Source: Heligmosomoides polygyrus polygyrus
Lineage: Eukaryota > Nematoda > Chromadorea > Rhabditida > Heligmosomidae
Reading direction: 5' to 3'
Length of the DNA: 64,000 bases
NCBI GenBank assembly: GCA_947396885.1
Contig: OX377203.1
Coordinates: forward strand, 10,339,298-10,403,297
This document shows positions 21,273 to 34,600 of the stretch, in pieces. The notes beneath the pieces were generated by a model that was not told where the DNA came from, made no database searches, and saw only the letters and a list, made by a program, of their open reading frames with translations. Within the stretch, counting starts at the first letter, position 1. Each line of letters starts with the position of its first letter. Both the position numbers and the translations under genes were made by a program.

Positions 21273-21678
21273 AGCTCAACTAGGTTCAGTTCGACCTATC
21301 CGTCACTCCACAAGGAATTGGAATGTGAGGCGCTCTTCGATAAGACCTGCGACCAGAGATATTTTGTATTACTTTTTTTTGAAAGTATTTCCTTGAATTT
21401 TTTTTGTTTTCTTAGAAGGAGTGCATTTGTGCACTTCAGTTCTCCCTGGCTCCTCGGCAATTTCATAATCGTTTTGGTTTGAACCGACTACGGCCCGCTG
21501 AGGAAAACTTTGCGCAATCAGTTGAGGCGCCGGCTATCACGTGCGCGACGTATCGATTGAAAGTTCTGGGCTCTGCAGGCGGTTTTAGCCAATATGGCCT
21601 TTATCAGCTCCAGCAAAGTCTGTGAAGTACTTCATCTTGTTCTTACTACATATTTCTTCAGATCTAGCTCTAGCCTCG
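21273..21678. other. Mostly unassigned, small SINE-A head fragment
   Basis: Around 21515-21560 CGCAATCAGTTGAGGCGCCG and TCACGTGC resemble a decayed SINE-A head. Nothing else is recognised. Confidence 0.3.
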
Positions 21679-21954
21679 GCGTTAGTCAAGTCTTGTTTGG
21701 AATGCGCCACACATTCCGCTTCTGCGGAATTTCGCGGAATCGATTCGAATGAATATTTATGTTATGCAATGACTTGCGGTGGTCAAATTGTGGACAAGTC
21801 GGTGTTTTGTACGCCCTAGACAGGTTGGGTAGCTATGCATCGAACGAGCCCGGAGGGACGGAAAGTTGGCTTGAACGGGAAATCTGAGCCAAGAATCTTG
21901 AATCGGAGTGCCTGCGACAGTTGGCGCCTCCTCCGACTGCACCATCATGCGCCC
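21679..21954 (-). mobile_element. SINE-A copy S11 (old, diverged)
   Basis: Recognisable along its full length in minus orientation (head TGGGCGCATGATGGTGCAGT at 21954-21935; body blocks GGCGCCTCCTCCGACTGC and CAATGACTTGCGGTGG) but with many substitutions. It is among the oldest copies here. Confidence 0.65.
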
Positions 21955-22094
21955 ATTTTCTCAAACTGTCCTTATCCTGTGGAAAATAAGATTAGGCAGC
22001 AAAAAAAACAACCAGGTAGGTTTCAAAGTTCCGACTAACAAATAATTTGAGCTTATTAAGTTTAAGTGGCAGCTGTTCCTGCTTAAAAATCTCC

Positions 22095-22206
22095 CCGGAT
22101 CCTGGACACCTACTAAGGGTTGGAAGGATTACTTATCTTGGCCGGGACCAGAACCAAGAGCCTGGAATCGGATGCACGCGCGACAGCCGGGGCTTTCGCC
22201 AACTTG
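22095..22206 (-). repeat. SINE-A fragment S12
   Basis: The head half only (ACCAGAACCAAGAGCCTGGA, ATCGGATGCACGCGCGACAG), strongly diverged and with no tail. It lies upstream of the first visible aconitase exon. Confidence 0.5.
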
Positions 22207-22643
22207 GCCAAATATCGCGAACTATTTATTTTCAAATTTGTCCTATTTATTGAAAGTTGAGGCTGCTTTGGTCAAATTCAATGAGGAAAAGCAAAAAACC
22301 CGCAAACTTGTTCTGCACTCCATGTAGGCGCTATCCGCACCTGTCAATCGATTACACATCGTGACACGCTGGATGAATGCACGGCGCAGAAATCCTTCTT
22401 TTCTGGTGGAAGCAATACTTTTTCGTAATTTTCTGGTGATTCGTCGTCGGTTCTGACCACTGCGATCAACCAATTTCCATCGAGTTAAATTGGAAACTCG
22501 TTTCAGATGCATGTTCTGCGTCTCAGTCGTATTCCAACGGCGGTTCGCATACGATTTCTTCATATTTCCTGCGTTTCTCAGGTACATCACCTCTGCTTTC
22601 ATTGGAGAGCAAGCCGCCATTAATGATCGTCCGAAACTTTCAG

Positions 22644-25600
22644 GCGAACGTGCCCATCAGTAAGTTCGAGCAAGATGCATTCCTACCGTACGAGAAGCTG
22701 GCGAAAAATGTGAAGATTGTCCAGGATCGGTAGGTTCTAGCAGTTACATTAAGTGGTTCTTCCAATTACGCTTCCGACTACGAAGTTGTGGTAGAGGGGA
22801 GGGTACTTTACGGGCAGAGCTCAAAGCACGCCGTCCACGCCGCGACGCGACCAAACCGTACGCGGCGCAGGAGCCGCAAGTTACTACAATCGATACAGCG
22901 TCGTTGTTGCTGGTCCCTCTTCCCTCTTCATACTCTCTCGACTCAGCCACAAAGGGTTAGCACTTTCATTCTTAGGGTCTGTTCATACTTCGCGACAGCA
23001 GCGACAAGAGCGACAAGAGCGACGAGAGCGCAGCGCGCGGAAGTATGAACAGGCGACTAGAGCGACAAAAGCGACTGAAGCGACAGGCGTGCGCTAATCG
23101 ATAATCGATATGCATATTTAGTACGGGCGACGAGTCGCTCTTGTCGCGAAATATGAACAGTCCTTTAAAAGCTTCGTGTCGCGCGACATGGACGAGTTGG
23201 CCGCGACGCGCGGCGCTGACGGTGTGTGCTCTGCGCGGAAAGTATCGACATCGAAAAGGCTGTGAAGTGCAAATAGCCAACATTGCGCCAAATGAAGCGC
23301 AAATCAATCGATATGGCCACTTTATGGAGAAATTATAACAAGTATTCAAGCAAAACACAATCAGTCGAGTGTAAAATTCTTGAAACCAGACGAGTGCGTG
23401 CCGGGATCCCTACCGCTCATTTTCCAGAAAATTTCTATTTTTTTTGCGCATTCGTATAAGCTCCAAACTTCTTCAGAACCTTTACGGGCAGCACTGTTAT
23501 CACGTTTCAAATAGTATATACATTTGAGACACCCTGTATAACATAGGAAGCTGTTGAAAGCAAAGATTTTCGTTGTTACCTCATGGATTGGTGGTAAAAA
23601 CAACTACCGTAACCGCTGACTCGATTTCAGCCTCAATCGGCCGCTAACCCTCTCCGAGAAGATTCTGTATGGACATCTGGATCAGCCGGCGACGGAACAC
23701 ATCGAACGTGGAGTTTCCTACCTGCGATTGCGTCCCGATCGAATTGCGATGCAGGACGCGACCGCTCAGATGGCCATGCTTCAGTTCATCTCGTCTGGGT
23801 TGCCTCAGGCTAGTGATGCTCCTTTCCGATACGCATTCACTTCGGGTGACCGCATTTACGCCGGGGCCTGCCTCAGTTATTGATTAGAGTCGATCAATAC
23901 TCTTTACCCCGAAGTCTGCCTACCAACCAAGATTTTCGCGTGACTTCCACCTCAAGCGGCCAGCGCTGGAAAGCAATCGATAAAGTCGATCGATATCACC
24001 AATCTGATTGATATTGTGTGCTATCCACCACTTCATGGTGTCAACGCCTGGAAAAGATCGATAATGCCGATCGATATATGAAGCTGCTCAGAAGGTGACA
24101 GACATTGTCGAACTGACGAGCGGACGTTAGCTCCTCTACATTTAGTAGAATATGATCTTTCCTAATGAATAGATCCAGCTACATCCAGTGTTCCGCCTCC
24201 TGAATCTGTAGCAGAATAAATTCTGGCAGATGTCGCGATTGTGAGCAGCACGGGCAAGTGGGTGAGACCATCTAATCTTACCCATTCAGGGCACCAACCG
24301 AACACGCGTTGTCCAATCAAGGCACCGACACGCCTTCTATGCCTGACAAGGCCAGTCGATGCGGTCAGATGGCCTTGAGCGTTCGCAGCTCACCATGCGG
24401 CCCACATTCGCGACTAGTATCGAATTTGTTCCCTGACGAGGTCTAAAAACCCCAAAATTTGTGCTTCATGTCCCGCTAAAGTGCATGCTCGTCTACAAAA
24501 AAAAAGTAAAATGTACACAGTTGTGTACATTTTCCAGTTCAGTTTAACGGATAAAGGACAAAGGACGGCGTTATTCAATCCCTTTTGGGATGCGCCACGC
24601 ATTCTACTTCTACGGGATGTCGTGGAGGCGATTTTGAATACGAATATGGCCATATACAATGACTTGCGGTGGCCAGTCGATGAACAAGTCAGCGCTCTAT
24701 CCTTCCCAGACCAGTCTGGTAGCAAGTCACCGACCCCGGAGGGATGGAAGGCTAGGTTGGCCTGTGCGGGAAATCCGAACCAGGAACCTGGCATCGAGTG
24801 CGCGCGACAGCCGGTGCCTCCTCCGACTGCGCCACACGCGCCCCAGTTCAGTTTACGAACCTATTATCAAAGATTTCTTCCTCTCAGTGTGCTTTGCTAC
24901 TTAAAGCGACGTTGTTTTTGGGTTGCCACTAGTGTTCTGTCCCTTCGGAATATCGTGGAGGCAAATTTCCAGTGGGGTAGTGGGGCACAGTCGTAGAAGG
25001 TGCTGGCAGTCGTGTGCACTCGATACCAGGTTCTTGGTTCAGATTTCCCGCCCAGGCCAACCAAGCGTTCCATCCCTCCGGGGTGGACGAGCTGGTAACG
25101 GACTTGTCTGTGAAGGAGATACCACATCATTTGGCCACCGAAAGTCATTCTATGGCCAAATACACATTCAATCGCCTCCACAACATCCCCTAGAATAGAA
25201 TGCGTGGCGTATCTCGAGAGGGATTGATAACCGCATCCCTTTATCCCTTGTCCTTAAAAATGATTTATAGTGGTCAGCCGATGAACAAGTCAGCGTTTTA
25301 TCCTTCCCAGACAAGTCTGGTATAAATTCGCCTACCCCGAAGGAATATACGCTGAAGTTTGCCGTTTATCCTTCTCTTTGAAAGGATAAAGCCTTTCCAT
25401 AGAATGGGTACGCTTCTCTGAAAGAGCAGTTGCTCATCTCGAAGTTAGGGCAACAAATGCAAGGAGGAACGTTTCTATTCAGGCATTCTGATGTTTCCTT
25501 TAGTTAACTACTCTACAAATTAGCCTAAGATAAGCCAACAACAACAAGAATGTACTACGACACGTCAAGTTTTCAGGTAGCCGTTCCGTCGACCATCCAC

Positions 25601-28600
25601 TGCGATCATCTCATTGTCGCGGAGAAGGGAAATTTGCAAGATCTATCAAAGGCGAAGGTGTGTAGGTTGAAGCAACTCGTCTCGCAGTTCTGTTCCGTAT
25701 ATGTATACTACCTTTGTAGTTGTTAATTTGCTCAGGATGTGAACAAGGAGGTCTTCGACTTTCTCTCGTCGGCGGCGAGCAAGTACGGTCTCGGATTCTG
25801 GAGACCTGGCTCCGGTATCATTCATCAGATCGTCCTCGAGAATTACGCCTTTCCCGGCCTTCTACAAATCGGGACGGACTCCCATACCCCCAACGGAGGT
25901 ACATTCTTCAGCTAACATTCATCACTCCCTTTTCAGCTGAGTGTTTAGTGCAGGTGGCTTGGCCGGCCTGTGCATTGGAGTTGGAGGTGCGGACGCAGTT
26001 GACGTGATGGCCGACATTCCGTGGGAGCTGAAATGCCCGAAAGTGATCGGAGTTCATCTTCACGGAAAGCTTTCCGGATGGACATCAGCGAAGGACATTA
26101 TTCTGAAGGTCTGTTATACGGTATTTCTTAGGCAAACACTCCTCATTGTGTTCGTTTAAGGTAGCAGAAATCCTAACCGCGAATGGAGGCACCGGTGCCA
26201 TAGTGGAGTACACCGGTCCAGGTGTGGATTCGATTTCCGCTACAGGAATGGGAACCATCTGCAACATGGGTGCTGAGGTCGGCGCAACGACGTCACTCTT
26301 TCCATACAACAAGAGGATGAGGGCTTATCTCGTGGTGAGGATTATGTGTTATAGATAGACTACAAAGCGTCAGGGGGTCACACTGTTCTTCGAAATTTTG
26401 TCGCATGCTCGTTTTCGCCATGGATATACTTTGAGAATTTGACCCGTTGATGGTCTATCGTCAGGTGTTTTCCTAGCGCAGACCACAGCTCCTTCATCCA
26501 GATCGAATTCTGGCGGCTTGCATCCAGTGAGGGAGACCGCGTTCCCTAAACGATTTGAGAGTGAATCTGCCCATCTTGTCGGCGGTCTTTCCATCGGCCT
26601 CTTTTTGTTTCTCGGAAGCCATTTGGTAGCTCGAAGACTACAGCCGGTCGTGTTTTCGTCGAAGTATGTGACCAGCGCAGCGATAGAGAAGCATCGCGAG
26701 AAGCAGAGGCCAGTGCATATCGCCCTTCTCGACTTGGAGAAGGCCGTTGACCGCGTACCGCGTGAAGTGATATGGTACGCCTTGCGACATCATGGAGACC
26801 AAGGAAGCAGAAACGCGTCTCAGCGTCATGGAGACGAAGATGCTGGACGGCTGGAGCCACGCGCATGGACCGCATCCGAAACGATGTCATTCGGCTGAGG
26901 TTCGGTGTCGCGCCGACAGCAGACAAGATGCGCGAAGCTCGCTTGCGATGGTACGGCCACGTTCTGCGTAGAAAGGAAGAGAGCGTCCGCAAGATAGGCC
27001 TTGAGTTGGAAGTGTCAGGAAAGCGGCCTATAGGGCGTCCGAAGCAGCGCTGGTCCGATACGTTACATATGGACTTGAAGGTTGCTGGTGTCCACCCTGA
27101 TCTAGCGCTGGATCGGGAAAGGTGGCATCATTACACCAGAATAGCGGACCCCGCCACGAAGAGGGACAAACGCTGAAGAAGAAGAAGAAGAAGAAGATGA
27201 TGATGAAGTGACAAGCGTAGCGACGTTTCAACTTCTTCATGTACTGCAGCGGGTGCGTCGCATGTGACTTATCCCTTAGGTCTGAGTTTCGTAACCGGAG
27301 CAGCCGCTGTTAACGCAGTTCGTCTTCAGATGAGATCTTTCCACTACGCAACGAGTCGACTACGTAGAATATTACGTTCTTGTCGGACAAGGTTCCAGTT
27401 ATGTAACAGAATGCTGGCAGTACAGACGCATTGAAGATCGTGGCCCAGTGGTCAGGATTTTTTATCCGGGCGGTCACTTCCGGAATAGAAAACTCCACAA
27501 GCTCTTGCTTCGCGTTTCCTGCGGGATTCTAAAACTAGGTCGTTCATCGTGCTCAGCTCTCTTTTCAGGTAGACGTGGGAATCCAAAATGGTTCCTAATA
27601 GCTTCGCCTCCTGTCTCGTACCATTGGTTAACCATTAATTTCGTTTTACTGTTCATGTTTAAGCCGGTCTTTCGGCGCAGGGGAGGTTTCTGATGTTCTT
27701 GCCATCGATTAGACAGTCTTTATCTCCGCAGCCTAGCCCAGCCATGATGTTCTGAGAGCTTCTTCTTTCCTTCATTCTCGACGCGATTCCTAAGCTTCCG
27801 GTCAGAGGCATGAAGAATATTCTCCGGGAAAATTAATGCATGCAGTGATGATTCCAGCATGCGTTAAGACGTGAGAAGTCGTGAGAACAGCATTTGCTTC
27901 CAGTGAGTTGAGGACTTTCTTTGGGTCAACAAAGGGAGGGTAAGAGGAAGACGGTATTCATGGTCTTTCTCGACGACCTGGGTGTATGCTTGAATGTGGT
28001 CCATGCAAGAGAAGTCCTTACGGAAACGGCTTACTCCACTGGTTGACGGTCGTACAAAGTTCTTTCCATACGATTCAGCAGAATCTTGGTGAAGGTAAGA
28101 AAGTCACCTGCACAACAGAAATCAAGCTTATCGGTCGGTAGCTCGCAATGTCTTCATGCTGACCCTTTTTGAGCAACAAGACTCTCCTAAACTTCTTCCA
28201 TATACAATATTAGGGATCCCTCGATTGAGATCAGGTCGCAGATAGAGATTGAAGTGTCTTGCAAGTAGTGAATGTAGGGCGGAACTGCCTGCGCTAAGCC
28301 GGTCTGCAGATATATGATCTGGGCCGGGTGCAGATTCGTTATTCTTCATACTTCTGATGGATATCGGAAGCAACGAACCGAGCGCACCGGGTTCGCTCAA
28401 GAACCTTTCAGATGTTGTCCGTAGTTGTCACAGATAAGTGTCTTCCTCGACCGGATCTAACATCCTCGATTTCCAGGTCTTCGTAGTGTTTGATGGATCT
28501 ATATATAACATTCGATGAACCTCAAGACGGTGGTGAATATCACGTGCCGCGAGGGCTTGACGGTGAAGCTCAATGATTAAAGCACGGTGGCACAAACGTT

Positions 28601-31600
28601 TCACCATGTTGAAAAACATTCATTTTTATGCTTGATTGAGATAAACGTAAACAAATGTGATGTGATGGAGTTGGTTACAGCTGCAATCCAAGATTGCTAT
28701 CAACCTTTACTTGGCAACGTTTCGGCGTTGTCACCTTCGTCAGGTCCTTAAGGCATTGTTCATACTTCACGTGGCCACGAAGAAATCGCGGCGATGGGTT
28801 TTGCAGAGCGACGCAGAAGAGCGGCCGCATCTTGTGCTGCAAGGGAACGCGATGGCAATCCACTCAGGACCAACACTAAACAGCGCGCGCGACACAAAAA
28901 ACCATGTGTTGCCGCTATGGATTCTGGAACATACCGCGCAGAAGATACCGCGCGGAATGTGATCGGCTGGGTGTAGGTAAACAGGTTTCACACAATTTTA
29001 CGTTTTTAGGCAACCGGACGTGAAGCTATTGCGAACGAAGCCGAAAAGTACAGGGACCTTCTCACAGCCGATAAGGGGGCACACTACGACCAGGTAGGCT
29101 TTGCACTTCTGCGTCTTCGTCTGCAGATGGCTCATTTCTAGGCTCTTCCTAATTCAGGTTATCGACATCAATCTAGATACGCTAGTTCCTCACGTGAATG
29201 GTCCCTACACTCCGGACCTTGCCTCCCCGATTGATAAGCTCGGTCAGAATGCAGTGGAGAAAGGATGGCCAATGGATATAAAAGTTTGCCTGATCGGGTC
29301 GTGCACCAATTCTTCTTATGAAGACATGACTCGTGCTGCCTCTATAGCTCAACAGGTATCTCTCGAGAAGTGCGGCTGTACCAATACATTCTAACACTAT
29401 TCGTCCGCATTCAGGCTCTCGACAAAGGACTGAAATCGAAGATAATGTTCACGGTGACGCCGGGATCGGAGCAAGTCCGCGCTACCATTGAACGAGACGG
29501 ATTGACGAAGATTTTCAGCGACTTTGGAGGAACGATGCTCGCTAATGCTTGTGGCCCCTGCATCGGTGAGTTGTCAGCTTTGGAGGTCTTTCTTAGATCT
29601 AACCACTTTCTGCCGATGTACTCTATGGCTCGAAGGGCGCAGAACCCAGCTGCCTACTCCCCCTGAGCGACGAAGGCAGGTTCCACACGAGCAGCTTGCA
29701 TGGCACTCACCCTGATCTCCCTTCCCTTAACCTGGCTCTTCGAGCGCAGAACCCAGCTACTGACTCCCCCTGAGCGACGAAAACGAGCTCCAATGACAAC
29801 GGCTCTGATTATGTTTAAGTCTGCGGAATACTGTAGCAGGCGCTGGCACATTGCCAGCCAGTGGTTAGGTCGAATGGCTCTCGCGGAGAGGAATCGTTTT
29901 TGGTGTGCGCTGTGTCGGGTCTGCCATCTAATCGGAAGTAATGGGAACTTATCTTTATAGCAAATAGGCTTTTCCAGGAGAGTGTTTCAACTTGAATTGT
30001 GGCAGCTACAATTTGCGCAAATCTAGCAGTTTTGAAGGGCCTTGCGACTGGCAAACGCCTCGTTTGAAACGGTTCGGTCAAGTTGAAGCATTTCCCTCGT
30101 TAGAGCTTACATGCTTGTCTAGCTCGACGTTATGGAGTTCCTTCTCAGCCAACAATGGATTGTCAGCAAAGAGCGGCGAAGTACTGGTCCGTACCAGGAT
30201 AACGGGAAAAGGCACATAAGAATTTATGAGAAATCGTGATCGAAGAATGGACCTGCTGGGAGATCTTATCTATAGGGAACCTAAAAATTCCCACCTTGCT
30301 CGTATCTCTTAACCTACGACTGACGCCTAAGGTACGGTTTGCGAATTGGTGGCCTCACTCGCGAGGGATCATGCGCTTTTGATTGGAGCATCCTCTTTAG
30401 CCGTGGGTATACCAGGTTGCCAAGGAACCCAAGGGCCCGAAGGATAGTAAATGTCCCGTGATGGAAGGAGGCCACACCCCTTTTTGGTAGAAGCGTTCCT
30501 GCGTGGTAGCCTTCACCATTGAACTGGGCTCACCCAAACAGGATTGACGCACGCTAGCACCACACGTCTGAATATCATAAAGGCGTTACGAAGTGAAACA
30601 AGAAGTGCTATATGGACACAAGAAGCAAGAACACAACATGACTAATATATCAACAACAAACATCCAACGAATCGGTGGTTCAGTGGTAGAATGCTCGCCT
30701 GTCACGTGGGCGTCCCGGGTTCGATTCACGGCCGATGCACCAGATTTAGTGGTTCCCCAGCTAGCTTGCCTAGTTGACTTGCCACACGGTTTATGGTTCC
30801 TTTAGCTGAAGAATCCTCTGACACCGGTGATACACAGGTTTATTATTGCAAAACGTCACTAACTACTATTGGCTATTGACCAATTGTTATTGCACAAGGA
30901 GCCGCGAGTCGTCGTAGTGTGGGGTTGAGGAGCAGAAGAGAGTCGTATGAGTCGACGGGAGCTGAACAGAGCCACTAGAGCCGGAGAGCTAAAGAGCCGA
31001 AGAGCGGAAGGTCCAGAGCTCGAAGATCCAGAGCCCCGATCGTGGATTCGCTCGGCTTATATGTATATGATGCATCGTCGAAGGCGTTCTCATGGTGGAA
31101 TGTAAACATGTCCTTGAATGTTTCTCATATATTCGAGCTAAGCGTGGGAATCAAAAACAAATGAACAATCTTTCTAGCTGCTTACCCTATTGATTATGGT
31201 AGCTTGGCTCACTTGCCTAGAACGTGTCCAACGTGCGGGCATCTATCAAGTTGAAGGTTAGCTATTCCCTACTTGAATCATCCTACGGAGTTTCTATTCT
31301 ATTGCTAGATTACAGAACACAATACTCAGTATGCATATTTATTAGTATCATACTGGTTGGTAAAAGAGGGGAAGAGGGGGACGTGGGGTGAGAGGGCTGG
31401 CTTGCCCTCTCACGGGAAGCTGACGGTACCGGACGACCCTCCGGTGTGGGTGGCGTAGACGTGACTATCGGTGGCGTAGCCGGTGCCGCTATCTTGCAGC
31501 AGGGCGTTGCTATCGGTAGAAGGGCGTCGTCGTTCAGGGTACGGATTGGGTGCAACCCGACATCTCCCTTCCCACAGTAAGCTCGTCCTCAAGCTTAAGA

Positions 31601-34600
31601 GCATCATCATCGTGTGGTCGGTCGATTATACTCCGAGATGAAGAGGTGTCAAATATACAGCGAAAGGATAGGAACTACATAGTAATCGCGCTACAGCTTA
31701 AGCTATATGGTGAGTGATTGACTGTAGGAGGAACATGTGAAATTGTGGTCTGTGGTTAATTTAACGAACGGCTTTCGATGAGGATGAATGAATGAGGTCT
31801 TCGATGAGGATGAATGAATAGGTCCGCACTCATCCTATGGAGTTTCTATTCTATTCCTAGATTACAGAACACATTACTCATATGCATACTGGATAGTAAA
31901 AGAAGGGAAGAGGGGGACGTGGGGTGAGAGGGCTGGCTTTCGTCGTCGTTCAGGGTACGGATGGGTGCAACCCGACACATCGAAACATAGTGTTATGGAC
32001 ATATCATTTTCTTCCTTATTCACACCATAAGCGATATAAGGTTCATACAGGGCAGCAACAAATGAATACAAAATATTAAATAAATTAAACTAACAGGATC
32101 AGGATAAATACAGTAACTTGTATTGACTTCTATATTGGTCATCTCAAGCTCAGGCACTGGGAGATCGGGCGAATACGGTACCTTACGTTGGATCGACGGG
32201 AGCGGACTATCGCATTAAAGACAGGTCCACTGGTCGACACAAAAGCGGACACTGTTCGCCTTCTTCACATCCTCAATTTCCTTCAAGAGGCCAAAACGGA
32301 CCCAGTTTTGCAGAAGAACGTGCCAGTTTGGAGTGTAAGGCCTGCTAATAGAAACAAAATTTTGTGGTAAAACTTGTTCAACCGATAAGCGATTCTAAGC
32401 TCTTTTTTTAAATTATTGCGACTTGCCTCACATTTTAACAATAGACTTTTCAATCTATTGACGAATACTATAGGTCAATGGGGCCGTCATGATGTGAAGA
32501 AGGGTGAGAAGAACACGATTGTCACGTCATACAACAGAAACTACACGGGTAGAAACGACGCGAATCCTGGCACACACAGCTTCCTTACCTCGCCAGATAT
32601 CGTGACAGCTCTGGCGATCACTGGTCGACTCGACTTTGATCCAACGAGAGACGAGCTTACCGCTGCAGATGGTAATATTCGTAGCGCTATGCAGTTGTAT
32701 GAATAAAATGTTTGACGTAAGGAAAATAGGTTCGAAGTTTATGCTGAAACCGCCTATGGGTGATGACCTCCCTCAGAAAGGATACGACCCTGGAGAGTTC
32801 ACCTTCCAACCGCCGACGCATTCTGGAGAGGTATCTCTTGAAAAAACTACCTTATATTAATTTTGGATAGATAGATCCAATTGGTATTGTTTTTGCAGGT
32901 TGTGGTCGACCCGAAGTCGGATCGTCTTCAGATGCTTCAACCTTTCGACAAGTGGGATGGGAAGGATTTGATAGACATGGTTGTTCTTATCAAGGTGAAA
33001 GGGAAATGTACAACGGACCATATCTCAGCGGGCGGACCGTGGATGAAGTACAGAGGTCATCTCGACAACATCTCAAATAACTTGTTTCTGGCAGCTGTGA
33101 ATGCGGAGAACGGCGAAATGAACAAGGTAAGCTGCGTGTTAGGAATGAATCATTGTCGTTATCATCCTTAGGACGCACCATTGCTTCAAAATCTTCGCCC
33201 ATCAAATGATGGAAGTTGCGATGCGTTACATTAGGTGTCTTCCACTACTGTAGAAGGCGGAGCGACGCGCTCGATCACAGTAGGCTGACCGGGTGCCGCG
33301 CCCGCCCCGGACGAGATTTCCCTACGAGATGAGGCGAGTTGAACAGACCGCTCATTGCAGTTTTGAAAGGGTCATTTGTAGGGCGGTGATTCGCTCGACG
33401 AGTCTATTTTGTTCACTTGAGCAGCTTTGTGCTGCATTCAGCAACCTCATTTTGCATCTAAATTGAAGGAAGCATTTACAAGGAAGGATACTAGGTGGGA
33501 GTTTGAGATGAGACGTATATTACTGGATGCGGCTTCGAACGCTGATTCCAAATGTGTGTTCCGTTTCTGCTGTGCGCATCTGTGAACTGAGTTATGGACC
33601 ATTTCCATGGCAGGCTCCTTTGCCCTCTAGGTCCACGCAGAGCGGGCCAATCACAAGTGAGCGAGCTCAAGTAGGGTTGAAGCTGCCGAGCAGTGGTGGC
33701 GCAGTGGGTAGAGGAGCGGCGTGGTGAGACGGGGTGGTTTATGGTTCGACTCCCTTGTGGTGCAGGGTTTTTGCACTTCTTAAAAAAGATCTGCCACGAC
33801 CAACCGAAGCTCTCTATGTCAAATGGCGAAGATTACCATGATCCCGCCACCCATACTTACAATTTGGTGACCAGTGCCTTAAACAACCTCCTTGGGCGAA
33901 CTTTTTTCGACCCACGGGGTCGGTAAGGACAATACTGACTTATCTTCCAAACTATGTTCTCACCAGCTGTAGTGTTGGTGGTCAGTAGAGGAGGATGATG
34001 ATGAGAACACTAGCCAGCAGCGTGTATCTTCTCATATCTATTTCTAATATTTCTAATATTGTTTCCCTACTGACATCGTAGAGCACTGCTCTTACAGCGG
34101 CTGCACTTTTGTATTATTTATCTGCTGCTATCATTGCCAACAGCTGTTATTTTTTGAACATTCCGTAGTGATATTTCACAGCTGCTAGTGTAACGCATTG
34201 TTTGCCTTCTCGCCATGTTTTTAGCAACTATTCATGATAAATTGTATCTTCGTGCCAGCATGAAGTTGTCAGTATGAAGACGAGTCCTTCCTGGCGACCT
34301 TTTCTATTGCGATTTAACAGAGAGCTTTGGTTGGTCGTGGCAGATCTTTTTTAGGAAGTGCGAATACCCTACACCACAGGGAGTCGAGCCATAAACCACC
34401 CCGTCTCACCACGCCGCTCCTCTAACCACTGCGCCACCACTACTCGGCAGTCGGCGCAGCTTCAACCCTACTTGAGCTCGCTCACTTGTGATTAGCCCGC
34501 TCTGCGTGGACCTAAAGGGCAAAGGAGCCTTCTACGAAAATAGTCCATAATTCTGTTCACACATGCGCACAGTAGAAACGGAACACATATTTGGAATCAG

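Larger units (their letters stand above)
29800..32473. other. Rest of aconitase intron 9
   Basis: Apart from the tRNA-like copy and the duplicated block listed separately, no gene or known element end was recognised. Short tandem GATGAGGATGAATGAAT units lie at 31779-31818. The 3' splice site is ACTATAG at 32467-32473. Confidence 0.35.

Noticed and set aside
22243..22620. 125-codon minus-strand ORF just upstream of aconitase
   Set aside because: The frame is basic and unlike any family I recognise, with no splice sites or neighbours that support it. It could be a decayed element; I cannot support a gene.
26518..27176. Host gene in aconitase intron 6
   Set aside because: The frames contain reverse-transcriptase and RTE C-terminal motifs with a microsatellite tail, so they are retrotransposon debris.
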